Positions 43,465-55,261 of a stretch of 64,000 bases of DNA are shown one piece after another. Below the pieces are notes generated by a model that ran no database searches, had not been told where the DNA came from, and saw only the letters and a program-made list of their open reading frames with translations. Location of the stretch: positions 41,798-105,797 of the forward strand of contig CAIYPP010000141.1 in NCBI GenBank assembly GCA_903928115.1. Reading direction: 5' to 3'. This DNA is from an uncultured Planctomycetota bacterium. Its GTDB lineage: Bacteria; Planctomycetota; UBA1135; GCA-002686595. Positions within the stretch are counted from its first letter, which is position 1. Each line of letters opens with the position of its first letter. Position numbers and translations under genes: made by a program.

Positions 43465-44846
43465 GCCACGACGCTCTCCGCCATCGACGTGTCACGGTCA
43501 TGGGGCTCGGCCTCCAAGGCGGCGGTGTCGAAGTCGTGCGCTTCCTGTGCGCGCGCGGCGCCGTGGTGACGGTCACCGACAAGCGTCCGGCGGAAAAGCT
43601 CGCCGAGTCGCTCGCGGCGATCGCGGGCCTGCCTGTGCGCTGCGTGCTCGGCGAGCACCGCGAAGAGGATTTCACCGGCGCGGAGCTCGTCGTCGCCAAT
43701 CCGGCCGTCGCCCCGAGCCACCCGCTGCTCTTGGCAGCGCGCGCGCGCGGCGTGACCGTGACGAGCGAGATGGCGCTCTTCCTCGCGGCCTGCCCAGCGC
43801 GCGTGGTGCTCATCACGGGCACGCAAGGCAAGAGCTCAACCACCCACGCGACGGCGCGCCTGCTCGAAGAGGCGGGCTATCGGGTGCACTTGGGCGGCAA
43901 CATCGGCCGCGCGCTGGTCTCCGCGCTCGACGACATGCGCGAGGACGACATCGCGGTCGTCGAGATCTCGTCCTACCAACTCGAGGCGCTCCCCGCGGAC
44001 TTCGGCCCGTGCACGCGCGTCGCCGCCGTCGCCTGCGTCAACGTGCTCGCCGACCACTTGGAGCGGCACGGCACCGTCGAGGCCTACGACGCCGCGAAGC
44101 GCCGCATCCTCGACCTCGCACCCGCCGACGCGGCGCTCGTGCTCTCGGCGGAAGATCCGCGCGTCGCTCGCTGGCAGGTCGCGCGTGGGCGCGAGCTGCG
44201 CTACTCGACGCAACCCGGCGCGCAGACGCCGCTGCACATCGAGCTCGGGGAGTTCCGACTCGGGAGCGAGCGCCTCGGCTCCGTCCGCGACCTGCGTCTT
44301 CCCGGCGACTTCCAGCGCGGCAACATGCTGGCCGCCCTCGGCATCGCCCGCGCACTCGGCGCCGCGCCGGACGCGCTCGCGGCGGCGATCGGCCGCGTCG
44401 AGGGGCTCGAGCACCGGCTCCAAGACCTCGGCCTCTTCGCGGGCCACCGCGTGTGGGACAACGGCATCTCGACCACGCCGGACTCGACGGTCTCGGCACT
44501 GCGCGCACTCGAAGGCCCCTTCGTTCTGCTGTGCGGCGGACAGGCGAAGGAAGGCCTGCCGCTCGACGAGCTCGCCGCGCTGACCCGCGAGCGTGCGCGC
44601 TGCGCCGTGACGTTCGGCGCCTCGGCCGAGCCGCTCGCCGCCGCCCTGCGCGCAGCCGGAGTGAACGTGCGCTCCGCGCCGCGCCTCGCCGACGCCGTGG
44701 CGCTCGCGTGGGCCGAGCTCGAGCCCGGCGAAGGGCTGCTCTTCTCGCCCGCCTGCGCAAGCTTCGACGAATTCCTGAACTTCCGCGACCGCGCGCTGCG
44801 CTTCCGCGACTGCGTGCGCGCCGCCTACGCTCCCCAGCCGCGATGA
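43461..44846 (+). CDS. murD: UDP-N-acetylmuramoylalanine-D-glutamate ligase
   Basis: 461 residues from GTG. Adds D-glutamate to UDP-MurNAc-L-Ala in peptidoglycan synthesis in the cytosol. N-terminal Rossmann domain (VTVMGLGLQGGGVEVVRFL), ATP loop GTQGKSSTT near 120 (Gln where Asn is usual), SSYQLE, DHLERHG and C-terminal NGISTTPDSTVSALRAL, CGGQAKEG, FSPACASFDEF, all MurD landmarks. Length is normal. No other mur genes are next to it; it is sandwiched between a PEGA lipoprotein and a Clp-N-only protein with 4-nt overlaps on both sides. Confidence 0.93.
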   Translation: MSHDALRHRRVTVMGLGLQGGGVEVVRFLCARGAVVTVTDKRPAEKLAESLAAIAGLPVRCVLGEHREEDFTGAELVVANPAVAPSHPLLLAARARGVTVTSEMALFLAACPARVVLITGTQGKSSTTHATARLLEEAGYRVHLGGNIGRALVSALDDMREDDIAVVEISSYQLEALPADFGPCTRVAAVACVNVLADHLERHGTVEAYDAAKRRILDLAPADAALVLSAEDPRVARWQVARGRELRYSTQPGAQTPLHIELGEFRLGSERLGSVRDLRLPGDFQRGNMLAALGIARALGAAPDALAAAIGRVEGLEHRLQDLGLFAGHRVWDNGISTTPDSTVSALRALEGPFVLLCGGQAKEGLPLDELAALTRERARCAVTFGASAEPLAAALRAAGVNVRSAPRLADAVALAWAELEPGEGLLFSPACASFDEFLNFRDRALRFRDCVRAAYAPQPR

Positions 44847-45730
44847 TCGCCCTCGAAACGCCCGAGCTGCAGTCGCTGGCTTCGCGCCTGCACCCCTACG
44901 CCCGCAGGTTGCTCGACCGCGCAGCCCACGACGCGCTGCAGATCCACGCCGACGAGGTCGGCCCCGAGCACCTCCTCGCGACGCTGATGCTCGACGAAGA
45001 CTGCGCCGCCCAGCGCGTCGTCGTGCACGCCTTCGCGGACCCCGAGACCGTCGCCGACGAGGCACGCTCGATCTCCGCGGGAATCCTGATCTCCGGCTCG
45101 AGCACCGCCCTGCCGTTCTCCGCGCTCGGGGTGCGCGCCCTGCGCGGAGCCCGCGCGCGTGCCGCCCGCCGCGGAGACGACGAGGTCGCAGTCCCCCACC
45201 TCGCGCTCGCGGCGTTCGACGAGCTCGAGTCCGAGCTGCGCGAGCTGTTCTCGAGCTCGGGCTGGAACCCGGCGGGCCTCGAGGCGCTGCTGCCCGCGGG
45301 ATCGGGAGTCGTGCGCGAGGAAGGGCACCTCTTCCGGCACTTCTCCGACGACGGCAAGCGTGCGCTCTCTGCGGCGGCGAAGCTCGCCCGCGCCTCGTCC
45401 GTGCGCTCGATCTCGGCCGCCGCGCTGTTCCAAGCCTGCCTGCAGTACGAGGCGCGGCTCGAGCGCGCCTGCGGCATGCCCGCTTCGCGCGCCCGCATCG
45501 CGCTCCGCGGTCGACTCGACGACCCGTCGCAGGTCGAGGGCGGCCCGCTCGGCCCCGACGAGGCCCTCGCCGGGCTCCTCGCGCACCTCCCCGCGGGCGC
45601 CGACAGCCTCGACCTGCTCGCCGCGCTGCAAGCGGGCGGTACGGCCGAGCTGGCGACGATCCTCGCGCGGCACAAGGTCACCGCGGCGCTGCTCCAACGC
45701 GCCCGCGGGGCCTTCCGCGACCCGGACTAG
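44843..45730 (+). CDS. Protein with two Clp-N-like domains and no ATPase
   Basis: 295 residues. The first repeat (about 8-60) contains LLDRAAHDALQIHADEVGPEHLLATLMLDE, matching the Clp_N helical repeat of ClpA/ClpC; further helical repeats follow at about 90-140 and 165-215 (FSDDGKRALSAAAKLARASSVRSISAAALF). No AAA+ module is present. In Clp ATPases this domain binds substrates and adaptors, so the protein might compete for or deliver ClpC substrates. It overlaps murD by 4 nt; mcsA and clpC follow 90 nt later. Confidence 0.75.
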   Translation: MIALETPELQSLASRLHPYARRLLDRAAHDALQIHADEVGPEHLLATLMLDEDCAAQRVVVHAFADPETVADEARSISAGILISGSSTALPFSALGVRALRGARARAARRGDDEVAVPHLALAAFDELESELRELFSSSGWNPAGLEALLPAGSGVVREEGHLFRHFSDDGKRALSAAAKLARASSVRSISAAALFQACLQYEARLERACGMPASRARIALRGRLDDPSQVEGGPLGPDEALAGLLAHLPAGADSLDLLAALQAGGTAELATILARHKVTAALLQRARGAFRDPD

Positions 45731-45783
45731 CCGGGGCAGGCCGAGATCCGGCTTGCCCGGTCGCACCTCGGCGAGAGCTGTCC

Positions 45784-45789
45784 TATAGA
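45784..45789 (+). promoter_or_regulatory. Candidate -10 element TATAGA for mcsA
   Basis: TATAGA(AT) is an isolated AT-rich stretch before mcsA. The ATG of a longer mcsA frame (45790) lies within it, so transcription from here would exclude that ATG and favour the start at 45823. Confidence 0.5.
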
Positions 45790-45822
45790 ATGCGCTCGCG
45801 CGGCCCCTCCGCCCTCGAACGC

Positions 45823-46338
45823 ATGCTCTGCCAGAACTGCAAGCTCCACCCCGCGACGGTCCACATCATCTCGACCGCGCAGCAATTCTCGATCTGCCCC
45901 GAATCCGGTGTCGAGCTCTACAAGTTCAGCCCCAGCGAGCGGCATCTGTGTCAGGGCTGTGCCGCGGACCAGACGCTGACGAAGCCCCAGCTCTCGAACA
46001 TCGCCGGGATGCTCAAGCAGGCGGGCGCCCAGCCGCCGCGCGCGCGCCCGAAGGTCCCCGCCTGCCCCGACTGCGGCATGACGCTGCGCGAGTTCCGCCA
46101 GCTCCAGCGCCTCGGCTGCCCCAAGGACTACGAAGTGTTCGGCAAGGACCTCGCCGAGGTGCTCGAGCGCATCCACGGCGCCAGCGCGCACGTCGGACGC
46201 CGCCCGGGCGTCGACGAGCCCACCCAACGCCGCATGCAGCGCATCCACGAGCTGCAGAGCGCGCTCGACGTCGCGATCCGCGACGAGGCCTACGAGGCCG
46301 CGGCCAAGCTGCGCGACGAGCTGCGCTCGCTGCAGTAG
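45823..46338 (+). CDS. mcsA: McsA-like ClpC adaptor (zinc-finger, UVR motif)
   Basis: 171 residues from the ATG beginning MLCQNCKLHPATVH, the normal McsA N-terminus; an ATG 11 codons earlier overlaps a likely -10 box. Zinc-binding pairs: CQNC, CQGC, CPDC and the lone Cys of RLGCP. The C-terminal UVR motif (about 135-168, IHELQSALDVAIRDEAYEAAAKLRDELRSL) is the region known to bind ClpC in Gram-positive bacteria. There McsA activates the arginine kinase McsB; no mcsB or ctsR is seen here. ClpC starts 283 nt downstream. Confidence 0.9.
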   Translation: MLCQNCKLHPATVHIISTAQQFSICPESGVELYKFSPSERHLCQGCAADQTLTKPQLSNIAGMLKQAGAQPPRARPKVPACPDCGMTLREFRQLQRLGCPKDYEVFGKDLAEVLERIHGASAHVGRRPGVDEPTQRRMQRIHELQSALDVAIRDEAYEAAAKLRDELRSLQ

Positions 46339-46621
46339 CGAGGCGCAACCGGAGAGTCCCGCGTGTCCGGAAGATCGGCGCGCGGCCTCGCGGAACTGGA
46401 ATTGCGCCGCGTCCCGACGCCATGATGCGCGCCCTTCCGACCCGAAATCGGGCCCCAAAATCCCGCCTAGGACGCCGCAAGGGTCAACCTCCGGCCCCTT
46501 GAAGGCCGAAAGGCAAGCACTAAGCACTATCGGTCGGTCCGCCGCGCTCGCGGAGCCGACCCCGGAACGGAGCCCTCCGAACCGGTCCCCGCAACGAGCC
46601 AGCGCACGGAGCAGACCCCAC

Positions 46622-49183
<2,562 letters not shown>

Positions 49184-49207
49184 GCCCCCGACTCTCGAGA
49201 CTGCCAC

Positions 49208-49242
49208 GCGGGCCGCGCCCCCTCCTCGGGGACGCGGCCCGC
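49208..49242. terminator. Long GC hairpin between convergent clpC and SDR genes
   Basis: GCGGGCCGCG pairs with CGCGGCCCGC, with CCCC/GGGG inside. It is 24 nt after the clpC stop and lacks a T-tract. Likely bidirectional. Confidence 0.55.
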
Positions 49243-49275
49243 TGCAATTCCACGGCTCCAGCGCCGCGCGCTCGG

Positions 49276-50055
49276 CTAGCTCGGGTTCTCGCGCGCGTAG
49301 AGGCCAACCCCGAATCCCCCGCTCACCGGCAGCACCGCGCCGGTGATGTAGGCCGCGCGCGGCGTGCAGAGGAACGCGACGAGCGCCGCGACTTCGTCGG
49401 GAGTGCCCGCGCGCGCGATCGCGGTGTTGGCGAGGATGCGGCGCTGGTACACGGGCTCGACGGACTCCGCGATGCGCTCGGTCGAGATCAGGCCAGGCTC
49501 GACGACGTTGGCGGTGACGCCGTGGTCCGCGCTCTCGGCCGCGAGGCTCTTGATGAAGCCCGTGAGGCCAGCTTTCGCCGTCGAATACGCAACCTGACCG
49601 TCGGCTCCGTGCGAAGCCGCAATGGTGCCGAGACCGACGATGCGGCCGAATCCACGCTGCTTCATGCCGGCGATCAGCATCGCGGTGAGCTGCAGCGGCG
49701 CGCGCAGGTTCACGTCGAGCACGCGCTCGAACTCCGCGTCGTCGACGCGCTCGAGCGGGGCGTACGGCGCGAACGCCGCTGCGTTGTGGACGAGCACGTC
49801 GATCGCCGGTGCGCTGCGCGCCAATCGCTCGAGGAACGCACGCTCTCGCAGATCGCCAGCGAGCGCCAAGACGTCGACCCGTACGCCCCGCAGCGCGGAC
49901 ACCGTCGAAGCGAGAGCTTCCTCGCTGCGAGCTGTCACGATCACACGCGCGCCCATGCCGCCGAGCGCGAGCGCCACCGCGCGACCGATGCCGCGCGAAG
50001 CCCCCGTCACCAGCGCCGTACGACCTTCGAGTTCCCGTTGCTGCATCGCCTTCAT
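49276..50055 (-). CDS. Short-chain dehydrogenase/reductase (FabG-like)
   Basis: 259 residues. Cofactor loop TGASRGIG, NAA motif (VHNAAA), catalytic YSTAK and C-terminal VSGGFGVG are those of classical NAD(P)H-dependent SDRs. The residue 13 before the catalytic Tyr, normally Ser, is Thr (GLGTIAASHG). Substrate unknown. The ATG overlaps the upstream stop of the parvulin-like gene (ATGA). Confidence 0.88.
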   Translation of the reverse strand: MKAMQQRELEGRTALVTGASRGIGRAVALALGGMGARVIVTARSEEALASTVSALRGVRVDVLALAGDLRERAFLERLARSAPAIDVLVHNAAAFAPYAPLERVDDAEFERVLDVNLRAPLQLTAMLIAGMKQRGFGRIVGLGTIAASHGADGQVAYSTAKAGLTGFIKSLAAESADHGVTANVVEPGLISTERIAESVEPVYQRRILANTAIARAGTPDEVAALVAFLCTPRAAYITGAVLPVSGGFGVGLYARENPS

Positions 50056-51950
50056 TTTCCGTAGACGCCGGGATGGGTCACGATTCGCGCCTTCTGCACG
50101 AGCAGGTTGCGAACCCCGGCGAGGTCGCCCTGCGCCGGCCGTTCCGTCTCCAGCTCGCGACGCAGCTCGGCGGCGACCGTGTCGAACGACACGGGCTGGA
50201 CCGCGAGCACCTCGAAGAACGCGAAGCCGCGCTCGACGTCGAGCACGGGCGAGAGCGAACCGGGCGCGAGCGCGAGCAGCGACTCCCCCACGGCCGACGG
50301 CCAGTCGAACAGCTGCACACGGCCCTCCAGCCGACCGCCCGCCGCGCGGGTCGCCTCGTCGTCCGAGAACGTCCGCGCGAGCGCGTCGAAGTCCGCCCCG
50401 CTCAGGACGCGCGTCCGCAGCTCCTCGGCTTTCGCGCGCGCCGCTTCGCGCGCCGCGACGATGGCCGCGTCGAGCTCCTCGCGCCGCATCCCCTCGGTCG
50501 TCTCGGGATTCGCACTCGCGACGAGCAGCATGCGCGCCTCGATGCGCTTCCCGTCGCGCCCGTACTCGCGCTCGAAGCGTGCGCGCACCGCGGCGTCATC
50601 GACCACGCGCTCGGCGAGCAGGATCTTCTCGCACAGGAGATCGATGCGAAAACGCCGAGCCCACTCGCGCCGCCAGCCCGCTTCGTCGCGTCCCGTGCGC
50701 CGCATGTACGTGAGCCAGGCTTCGCGGCTGCCCTTGTAGCTGCGGTCGATCATCAAGGCCTGAAACTCGCGCATGCGCGCCTCGATCTCGTCCTCGCTGA
50801 CCGCGACGCCGAGCTCCCTCGCGCGCCGCTCGACGCACCAGTGTTCGGCGAAGTCTCGCACGTGGTGCTCGCCGCGGTCGCGAGCGAGCCATGTCACGAA
50901 CTCGCTGCGCAGCACGGGGCGGCCGTTGATGACGAGCCCTACGACCGGATCGCTGCGCTCGCTCGAAGAGCGCGCCTCGAAGAGCGCCGGCGTGAGCTCG
51001 AAGCGGAGCCCCTGCGTGATCGACTTCCACGTCGCCGCGACCTCGAAGTCTTCGGGGCCGAGCTCGACGAGCCGCGCCGCGAGCTCGTCGCGGACGGCCG
51101 CGAGCGGCGTCTCGACGACGCTCTCGACTTTCACGATCCAAAAGCCGCCCTTGGCGTACAGAGGCTGCGAGATCGCGCCCGGACCGAGCGCGAGGATCGA
51201 CTCGACGAACGGAGCGTTCCAGCCGGCAGGTCGAAACTTGGCGTCGATGCGCCCCCCGCTCTCGCGCGTGGCCGCATCCTCGGACAGCGCGCGGGCGAGC
51301 GACGCGAAGTCTTCGCCCGAGAGCGCGCGCTCGCGAGCGTCGAGCGCCCGCGCGAGCGCCGCGTTGAACACCTTGCGCCGCGCCGTCTCGACGACGTCGG
51401 GCGCGCTGTCGGCCGGAGTCTCGAGCGCAACTTCGAAGCGCATGCCGGAGAGGGAGTACTCCTTGCCCTGCGGCCCGTAGAAGTGCTCCCAGTCGCGCAC
51501 GACGAGCTCTTCGGGAACGACGCGCGTGCGGCGCGTCAGCTCGCTTGCCAAGAGGAAGGGCTCCTCCTCGACGCGGCGATGCTCGCGGTGGCCGCTCTCA
51601 CTCCAGCCCGTACGATCGAGCTCGGAGAGCCACGCGTCGCGCTTCCCCAGAAAGGCGCCCTCGATGCGCTTCGCGACATCCGCGTCGATCTTGGCGTCGA
51701 CCGCGCCCGGCGCGAGCTCGACGCCGCGTTCGCGCGCCGCCTCACGCACGAGCCACTGCTCAGAAAACCGCTGCCCCTGACGCGAAGCGTAGAGGTCGAG
51801 CATCCAACGGCCGTATTCGTCCGCGCTGACGTCGACGCCGTCGATCGAAAGGACCGCGCCCGTGCGCACCGCCGCCTCGGGCGTCGCGGGCAAGCGCACG
51901 AACTCCTGCGGGGCGAGCGCGAGCGCGCACAGGGCGAGGACGGACGACAT
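50052..51950 (-). CDS. Exported tandem parvulin-like peptidyl-prolyl isomerase
   Basis: 632 residues with a short N-terminal hydrophobic signal. Two homologous halves, each with a SurA_N-like helical part (FSEQWLVREAARERGVE; FAEHWCVERRARELGV) and a parvulin-like rotamase part (about 205-285 with FASLARALSEDAATRESGGRI, and about 520-600 with FDALARTFSDDEATRAAGGRL). Such proteins assist folding of exported or outer-membrane proteins. The last residues are VTHPGVYGK. Confidence 0.85.
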   Translation of the reverse strand: MSSVLALCALALAPQEFVRLPATPEAAVRTGAVLSIDGVDVSADEYGRWMLDLYASRQGQRFSEQWLVREAARERGVELAPGAVDAKIDADVAKRIEGAFLGKRDAWLSELDRTGWSESGHREHRRVEEEPFLLASELTRRTRVVPEELVVRDWEHFYGPQGKEYSLSGMRFEVALETPADSAPDVVETARRKVFNAALARALDARERALSGEDFASLARALSEDAATRESGGRIDAKFRPAGWNAPFVESILALGPGAISQPLYAKGGFWIVKVESVVETPLAAVRDELAARLVELGPEDFEVAATWKSITQGLRFELTPALFEARSSSERSDPVVGLVINGRPVLRSEFVTWLARDRGEHHVRDFAEHWCVERRARELGVAVSEDEIEARMREFQALMIDRSYKGSREAWLTYMRRTGRDEAGWRREWARRFRIDLLCEKILLAERVVDDAAVRARFEREYGRDGKRIEARMLLVASANPETTEGMRREELDAAIVAAREAARAKAEELRTRVLSGADFDALARTFSDDEATRAAGGRLEGRVQLFDWPSAVGESLLALAPGSLSPVLDVERGFAFFEVLAVQPVSFDTVAAELRRELETERPAQGDLAGVRNLLVQKARIVTHPGVYGK

Positions 51951-52012
51951 CGTTCCCGATGGTACCGAGCCCGTCCCCCGCGCGTCGCGCGCGAGCGAGC
52001 CTTCGGGCTAGG

Positions 52013-52834
52013 ATGGCCGCCATGCTCGGTCCGTGTCTCGTCGCCGCACTCGCGCTGCTCCCCTTGCAGGGCAAGGCGGGTTCGGGCGCTCCCAGCGATT
52101 CCAAGACGAGCGACCCCGCGAAGGCGCAGGCCGAGTCCGCGAAGCTCGCCCTCGCGGAACTCCGCGCCGCTTTCGCGAAGGGCAAGAGCGACGAGCGCAT
52201 CGCGGCGCTCGCGAAGCACGCGACGCTTCAGGATCCCGAGGTCATCGCGGCCCTCGCCCGCGGACTCAAGGACGAGGACAGCAAGGTCGTCTCGGCGGCG
52301 CTCGACGCGCTGCGCTACAACCCGCACGCGGCTGCGCTCGACGCGCTGCTCTCCACGTTCGAGCGCGACAAGCGCGTGGCGAAGGACGCGGAGCTCGCGC
52401 AGCGCCTCGTCAAGGCGATCGGCCAGCATCAGAGCCCGGCTGCGGTCGAGAAGCTCGCGGCGGCGGGCCTCGACGGCGATGGCGCCGTCGCCGACGCGCG
52501 CATCCTCGCGATCGCGAACGTGCGCAGCGCCCGCTCGGTGGAGCTCCTGATCGAGCTCTCGCGCGGCGCCGCCGACGAGAAGGTTGCACCGCGCGCCGAG
52601 GCCATCCGGCTCGCGCTCGCCCGCCTCGTCGGCGAGGACCTCGGCACGTCGCGCCAACGCTGGCAGAGCTGGTGGAACGAGCGCCGCAAGGGGCTCACGG
52701 TGCAAGCGCAGGCGCCGCTCCTCCCGAAGGAGCTGCAGCGTCGCTGGGACATGTTCTGGGGCCTGCCGAGCGATCCCGGCCGCGCCAAGCCGCGCGGCGA
52801 GCGGGGGAACGACCCCGAGGGGCGCGCGGGATGA
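52013..52834 (+). CDS. HEAT-like repeat exported protein
   Basis: 273 residues; the ATG at 52013 or 52022 gives a signal-like N-terminus (MLGPCLVAALALLPLQG). Residues about 60-210 form paired helices with HEAT-like spacing (DPEVIAALARGLKDEDSKVVSAALDAL, ARSVELLIELSRGAADEKVAPRAEAI). Near 225 there is a W-rich RWQSWWNERRKG motif often seen after HEAT repeats in planctomycete proteins. Function unknown. The stop overlaps the next start (ATGA). Confidence 0.7.
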   Translation: MAAMLGPCLVAALALLPLQGKAGSGAPSDSKTSDPAKAQAESAKLALAELRAAFAKGKSDERIAALAKHATLQDPEVIAALARGLKDEDSKVVSAALDALRYNPHAAALDALLSTFERDKRVAKDAELAQRLVKAIGQHQSPAAVEKLAAAGLDGDGAVADARILAIANVRSARSVELLIELSRGAADEKVAPRAEAIRLALARLVGEDLGTSRQRWQSWWNERRKGLTVQAQAPLLPKELQRRWDMFWGLPSDPGRAKPRGERGNDPEGRAG

Positions 52835-53208
52835 GCGACCCGGAAATCGCAGCCGAGCTCGCGCGCGCAGCCGAGCTCTTCAACGCCGCGGACTACCACG
52901 AGGCGCACGAGGTGCTCGACGCGCTGTGGGAGAACTCCAGCGCGCAGGACAGCGACTTCTTCAAGGGGCTGATCCAAGCCGCGATCGCGCTGCACCACTA
53001 CTCGCTCGGCAACGCCGACGGCGCGCGCAAGCTCTACAGCGGCCACCGCCAGTATCTCGGCCCGTACCTGCCGCGGCACCGCGGTCTCGACGTCGCGCAG
53101 TTCCTCGCGCGCATGCAGGAATGCCTCGCGGGCGTGCTCCGCTCGCGCCCCGGCTCCGAGCCGCCTTTCGACCCGGCGCGTCGGCCGCTGCTCGAATTCC
53201 GAGAATGA
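52831..53208 (+). CDS. DUF309 family protein
   Basis: 125 residues matching the family through FNAADYHEAHEVLDALW and FFKGLIQAAIALHHYSLGN with the following GARKL. DUF309 is a small helical domain of unknown function with conserved Tyr, His and Glu, sometimes proposed to bind metal. Overlaps the HEAT gene by 4 nt. Confidence 0.88.
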   Translation: MSDPEIAAELARAAELFNAADYHEAHEVLDALWENSSAQDSDFFKGLIQAAIALHHYSLGNADGARKLYSGHRQYLGPYLPRHRGLDVAQFLARMQECLAGVLRSRPGSEPPFDPARRPLLEFRE

Positions 53209-53244
53209 GCGCGACCTCGTGCGGCGCCGCGCGACGAGACGTCG

Positions 53245-54111
53245 GTGACGCCCACGAACCTGATGCACCTCTCGCGGCACGACCGCGCCTGGCCTGCCGT
53301 GCTCGACACGATCGAAGCCGCGCCGTCGGAGTTGTGGCTGCGCGGTCGCCCCGAGCTGCTCGCCTTCGAGCCGCGCGTCGCGGTGATCGGCACCCGCGCC
53401 CCCACGCCCTACGGCGAGGGGCAGGCGCACCGCTTCGCCGCCGCGCTCGCGCGGGCGGGAGTCGTCGTGGTGAGCGGCCTCGCGCGCGGGATCGACTCGG
53501 CCGCGCACCATGCGGCGCTCGAGGCCGGCGGCGCGACGATCGCGGTGCTCGGCAACGGCGTCGACCGGCCGTGGCCCGCGGGCCCCTTGGCCGAGCGCAT
53601 GGCGCTCGAGGGTCTCCTCGTCAGCGAGTACGCGCCGGGCACGCCGCCCCGCCGCGCGCACTTCCCGCAGCGCAACCGCCTGATCTCGGGCCTGTGTTCC
53701 GCCGTGGTCGTGGTCGAGGCAGCGCAAGCCTCCGGCTCGCTGATCACCGCGCGCTGGGCGATCGACCAAGGTCGCTCGGTGTTCGCGCTGCCCGGCCGCG
53801 TCGACCACCCGATGGCGCGGGGCTGCCACCGCCTGCTGCGCGAGGGCGCATGGCTCGTCGAGGACCCCGAGGAGGTGCTCGCCGAGCTCGGTGTTTCCTG
53901 CGCACCGGCCGCCGCGACCGCGCGCGCCGGCGATGAGGCGAGCGGCGAAGCGCTCGCGCTGCTCGACCAACTGCGCGGGGAGTCGCTCACGCCCGACGAA
54001 CTCGCCGAGCGCAGCGGCCGCGCACTCTCCGAGGTGCTCTCGACCTTGGTCGAGCTCGAGGTCGCAGGCAGCGTGATCCGTGGCGCCGGGGCGCTCTACC
54101 GCTTGGCGTGA
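53245..54111 (+). CDS. dprA: DNA processing protein DprA
   Basis: 288 residues from GTG. The Rossmann-like DprA domain is clear: VAVIGTRAPTPYG, VVVSGLARGIDSAAHHAAL, FPQRNRLISGL, SGSLITARWA and ALPGRVDHPMARGCHRLL. A winged-helix DprA_WH domain fills the last 60 residues. The N-terminal SAM-like domain found in many members is short or absent. DprA loads RecA on incoming single-stranded DNA in transformation. No other competence genes are in the window. Confidence 0.92.
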   Translation: MTPTNLMHLSRHDRAWPAVLDTIEAAPSELWLRGRPELLAFEPRVAVIGTRAPTPYGEGQAHRFAAALARAGVVVVSGLARGIDSAAHHAALEAGGATIAVLGNGVDRPWPAGPLAERMALEGLLVSEYAPGTPPRRAHFPQRNRLISGLCSAVVVVEAAQASGSLITARWAIDQGRSVFALPGRVDHPMARGCHRLLREGAWLVEDPEEVLAELGVSCAPAAATARAGDEASGEALALLDQLRGESLTPDELAERSGRALSEVLSTLVELEVAGSVIRGAGALYRLA

Positions 54112-54129
54112 GCGATGGAGCCGACGCGC

Positions 54130-54330
54130 TCAGCCCAGCGCAGCGAACGTGTGCTCGCAGACGAGCATCACGATCACGAGCACCGCGCAGCCGCCGAAAA
54201 AGCTCAGCATGCGCCGCGGCCACAGCTTGCGCGCCCGACCGTCCTCGGCGTCCGCATAGAACGTGCCGAGCGTCACGATCGCCGTGCCCATCAGCAGGAA
54301 CAAGAGCAGGTGGACCCAGAGACCGCTCAC
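54130..54330 (-). CDS. Small membrane protein with two TM helices
   Basis: 66 residues: TM at about 3-25 and 43-63, with an acidic/basic loop. No family recognised. Its ATG overlaps the stop of the larger membrane protein upstream (ATGA), which supports it being real and acting with that protein. Confidence 0.65.
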   Translation of the reverse strand: MSGLWVHLLLFLLMGTAIVTLGTFYADAEDGRARKLWPRRMLSFFGGCAVLVIVMLVCEHTFAALG

Positions 54331-55163
54331 AGCCGGATCTCCACCTTCGAAGCCGCGGGGGTCTCGACCTCGCTCCTCTTGAGAGGCAGCCCCAGCTCCT
54401 TTGACTCACTCCAGCCGTACACATCGATCATCGCGAGCACGTTGAGCATGCCCGCCACGCTCGCGAACACGAGGCCCGCGTCGACGAAGCCGATGTCGCG
54501 CGTGACGCGCATCGAGCCAAAGGCGAGCTCGCCGAGCAAGGCGGGGAGGCCGATCCCGAACTGGCCCGCCCAGTAGTAGAAGTGCCGCTCGCGCGAGAGG
54601 TTCGAGCCCTCGGCCAGGACCGTGCCGAGGACGAAGCAGCCGACGAGCAGGGCGAACACGATCGCGCCGCGCGTGCGGCGCCCTTGGAGGAAGTGTCCGA
54701 GGCCGGGCAGGAGCCAAGCGCACAGGGTCGCGAGCGCGGTGCGGCGTGCCGCCTCCGGCGCGGACGCGCGGGCCGCGGTGTGCGCGTGGCACATCGCCAC
54801 CGCGTTCAGTACGCCCGAGAGCGCCGTCAGCATGCTGCCGAGCACGATCCCATCGGGGAACGGGCGCACGATCCCCGGCCCGAAGCCGTAGTTGCGCATC
54901 TGCCAGAGCATGCCGCCCAAGTTCGCGATCTCCGGCGAGAGCGCGGGCGCGAAGGGCGAGCGCAGCTCGGGGTCGAGGAACTCGAAGGTCATCCCGCCCG
55001 AGAGGCGCAGGCCGAGGAAGAAGAGGCCATCGACCAAGGCGAACAACGCGACGCCCCACGCGAACTGGCCCAAGTAGAGGTGCCCCGCGCCCGGCAGGAA
55101 CCAAGTGAGGAGCGCGGCGACGTTGGGATCGCCGCGGCGCGCGGGCTTCGGGGTGAGTGTCAT
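54327..55163 (-). CDS. Polytopic membrane protein (DUF6677-like)
   Basis: 278 residues with two copies of a unit: WFLPGAGHLYLGQFAWGVALFAL near the N-terminus and WLLPGLGHFLQGRRTRGAIVFAL near 150. The repeated LPG(A/L)GH(L/F) signature resembles TM2-like membrane proteins and a planctomycete family I recall as DUF6677. Six to seven TM helices. Function unknown. Confidence 0.75.
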   Translation of the reverse strand: MTLTPKPARRGDPNVAALLTWFLPGAGHLYLGQFAWGVALFALVDGLFFLGLRLSGGMTFEFLDPELRSPFAPALSPEIANLGGMLWQMRNYGFGPGIVRPFPDGIVLGSMLTALSGVLNAVAMCHAHTAARASAPEAARRTALATLCAWLLPGLGHFLQGRRTRGAIVFALLVGCFVLGTVLAEGSNLSRERHFYYWAGQFGIGLPALLGELAFGSMRVTRDIGFVDAGLVFASVAGMLNVLAMIDVYGWSESKELGLPLKRSEVETPAASKVEIRL

Positions 55164-55261
55164 CTTGGAACGCGGCCTGAGCGGCCGTTTCTACCAGCGC
55201 CACCGCGCAGGCGCCAGCCGCGCTACTGGCAGACGCGCGCCCGCGCTGCCAAGATGCTCCC

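Noticed and set aside
46480..46530. CtsR operator before clpC
   Set aside because: Only one GGTCAA half-site and no tandem repeat; a short AGCACT repeat at about 46516-46529 is too weak to call.
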